A stretch of 64,000 nucleotides of DNA from Pithys albifrons albifrons (taxonomy: Eukaryota > Chordata > Aves > Passeriformes > Thamnophilidae), in NCBI RefSeq assembly GCF_047495875.1, contig NC_092471.1, forward strand, positions 6,407,001-6,471,000. Direction: 5' to 3'. The notes under the pieces were generated by a model. The model saw nothing but the letters and a program-made list of their open reading frames with translations, made no database searches and had not been told where the DNA came from. This document shows, in pieces, positions 63,301 through 64,000 of this stretch; within the stretch, counting starts at the first letter, position 1, and every line of letters starts with the position of its first letter. The position numbers and the translations under genes are program-made.

Positions 63301-64000
63301 CTGACACCAGGCTTGGAGTAAGATATGGTGGCTTTTCCTGTTTCTTCCCTCATTGTTCCCTGCAGCTGGATGGATAGAAGAGGAGAATACTATTTGTGCT
63401 CCTCATCCCTTAACCAGCGATCCCACAGCCCTGAAGTGTCACTTGATTGCCTTTGGATTTCTTGTTGGAACTTCATCTCTGTCTACCTAAAAAAAAATCA
63501 GTAAATAAACAATAAATATCAGTCTGAGGGCCGTACCAGGGTAGGAAGCTTTGTCTTCACATCTGTAACTCAGGCCCCAGGGAGGCAGCAGATGTCCTAA
63601 GAAGTGGGTCTGCTTTGCATGTTGGGCCTTCTGTTTCCTTCATTGCATGTGGGCACAGTAAGTCACAGTTACAGGCAGCTGTATCACTGAACAGTGGCCA
63701 GATTAAGCTTAAAGGCTGTGTGGTGGTAGATGGGTGCCTGGAATAGCTAAGAAATAAGGCTCTGTGCAGAAATATTAGTGCCATTTCCACAGGGGAAAGA
63801 GTAGAAGCATTCTTAGCAGCATTTATCAACAAATTTTTGATGTTGAATGTCATTGTCTTTATTATGCACAAGAATCTAAGTGCAGCCTTATCTTGGCTAG
63901 CCTTTTTAGAGGATAACAGCCTATTACTGCTAGCAGTTAATCCAATTACTCTTTTAGGTCAAGGGAGAGTATTCTGTGCAAATATTTTTGGAAGATCTGA
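63301..64000. other. Non-coding end of window
   Basis: No gene or repeat was recognised. The 104-codon minus-strand frame at 63557-63871 has no recognisable domain. Confidence 0.5.

Noticed and set aside
1..64000. CRISPR arrays, bacterial operons, rRNA genes, phage or plasmid features
   Set aside because: No regularly spaced repeats, rRNA signatures or dense coding were seen. CR1 elements place the window in a bird genome.

Overview
This window reads as non-coding nuclear DNA from a bird. It is AT-rich and CpG-depleted, with no operon-like gene packing, ribosome binding sites or dense coding. The diagnostic signal is a set of 5'-truncated CR1 LINE 3' ends (29.07, 34.59, 37.68, 56.68, 56.83 and 63.06 kb). 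Several keep the terminal ATTCTATGAT-type tail, and two translate on the minus strand into the conserved C-terminus of CR1 ORF2. The 37.7 kb copy resembles CR1 subfamilies I associate with neoavian birds, so I favour Neoaves, perhaps a passerine. That is an inference from memory of the families, not an alignment.

No multi-exon gene or recognisable protein could be supported. The open reading frames are short (longest about 180 codons) and mostly look like chance. The one exon-like object is at about 57,548-57,774 (+): an open frame with coding-like codon choice, AG before it and GTATGA after it. I could not name its protein. The rest is intron or intergenic sequence.

Layout. 1-15 kb: plain AT-rich DNA with a sharp CpG micro-cluster (878-918) and a decayed MIR-like SINE (about 8.54-8.64 kb). 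15.7-16.0 kb: an enhancer-like block with adjacent hairpins. 16.9 and 20.6 kb: tRNA-like relics. 22.0-22.4 kb: an AT-rich conserved-looking block followed by an 81-nt G/T tract. 29-38 kb: three CR1 pieces, a possible old SINE end and a poly(A)-tailed segment. 38-52 kb: mostly featureless. 52.9-56.4 kb: the densest cluster of conserved-looking non-coding sequence, with a paired GATA-motif inverted repeat, a polypurine tract and homeodomain-type motifs. 56.7-57.1 kb: two abutting CR1 copies. 57.5-57.8 kb: the exon candidate. 61.0 kb: a second MIR-like relic. 62.7-63.0 kb: an enhancer-like block beside the last CR1.

If the conserved-looking blocks are real, the window resembles a regulatory gene desert or a large intron of a developmental gene. 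I cannot tell which gene. Conservation was judged only from base composition and motif texture, because no alignment was possible.
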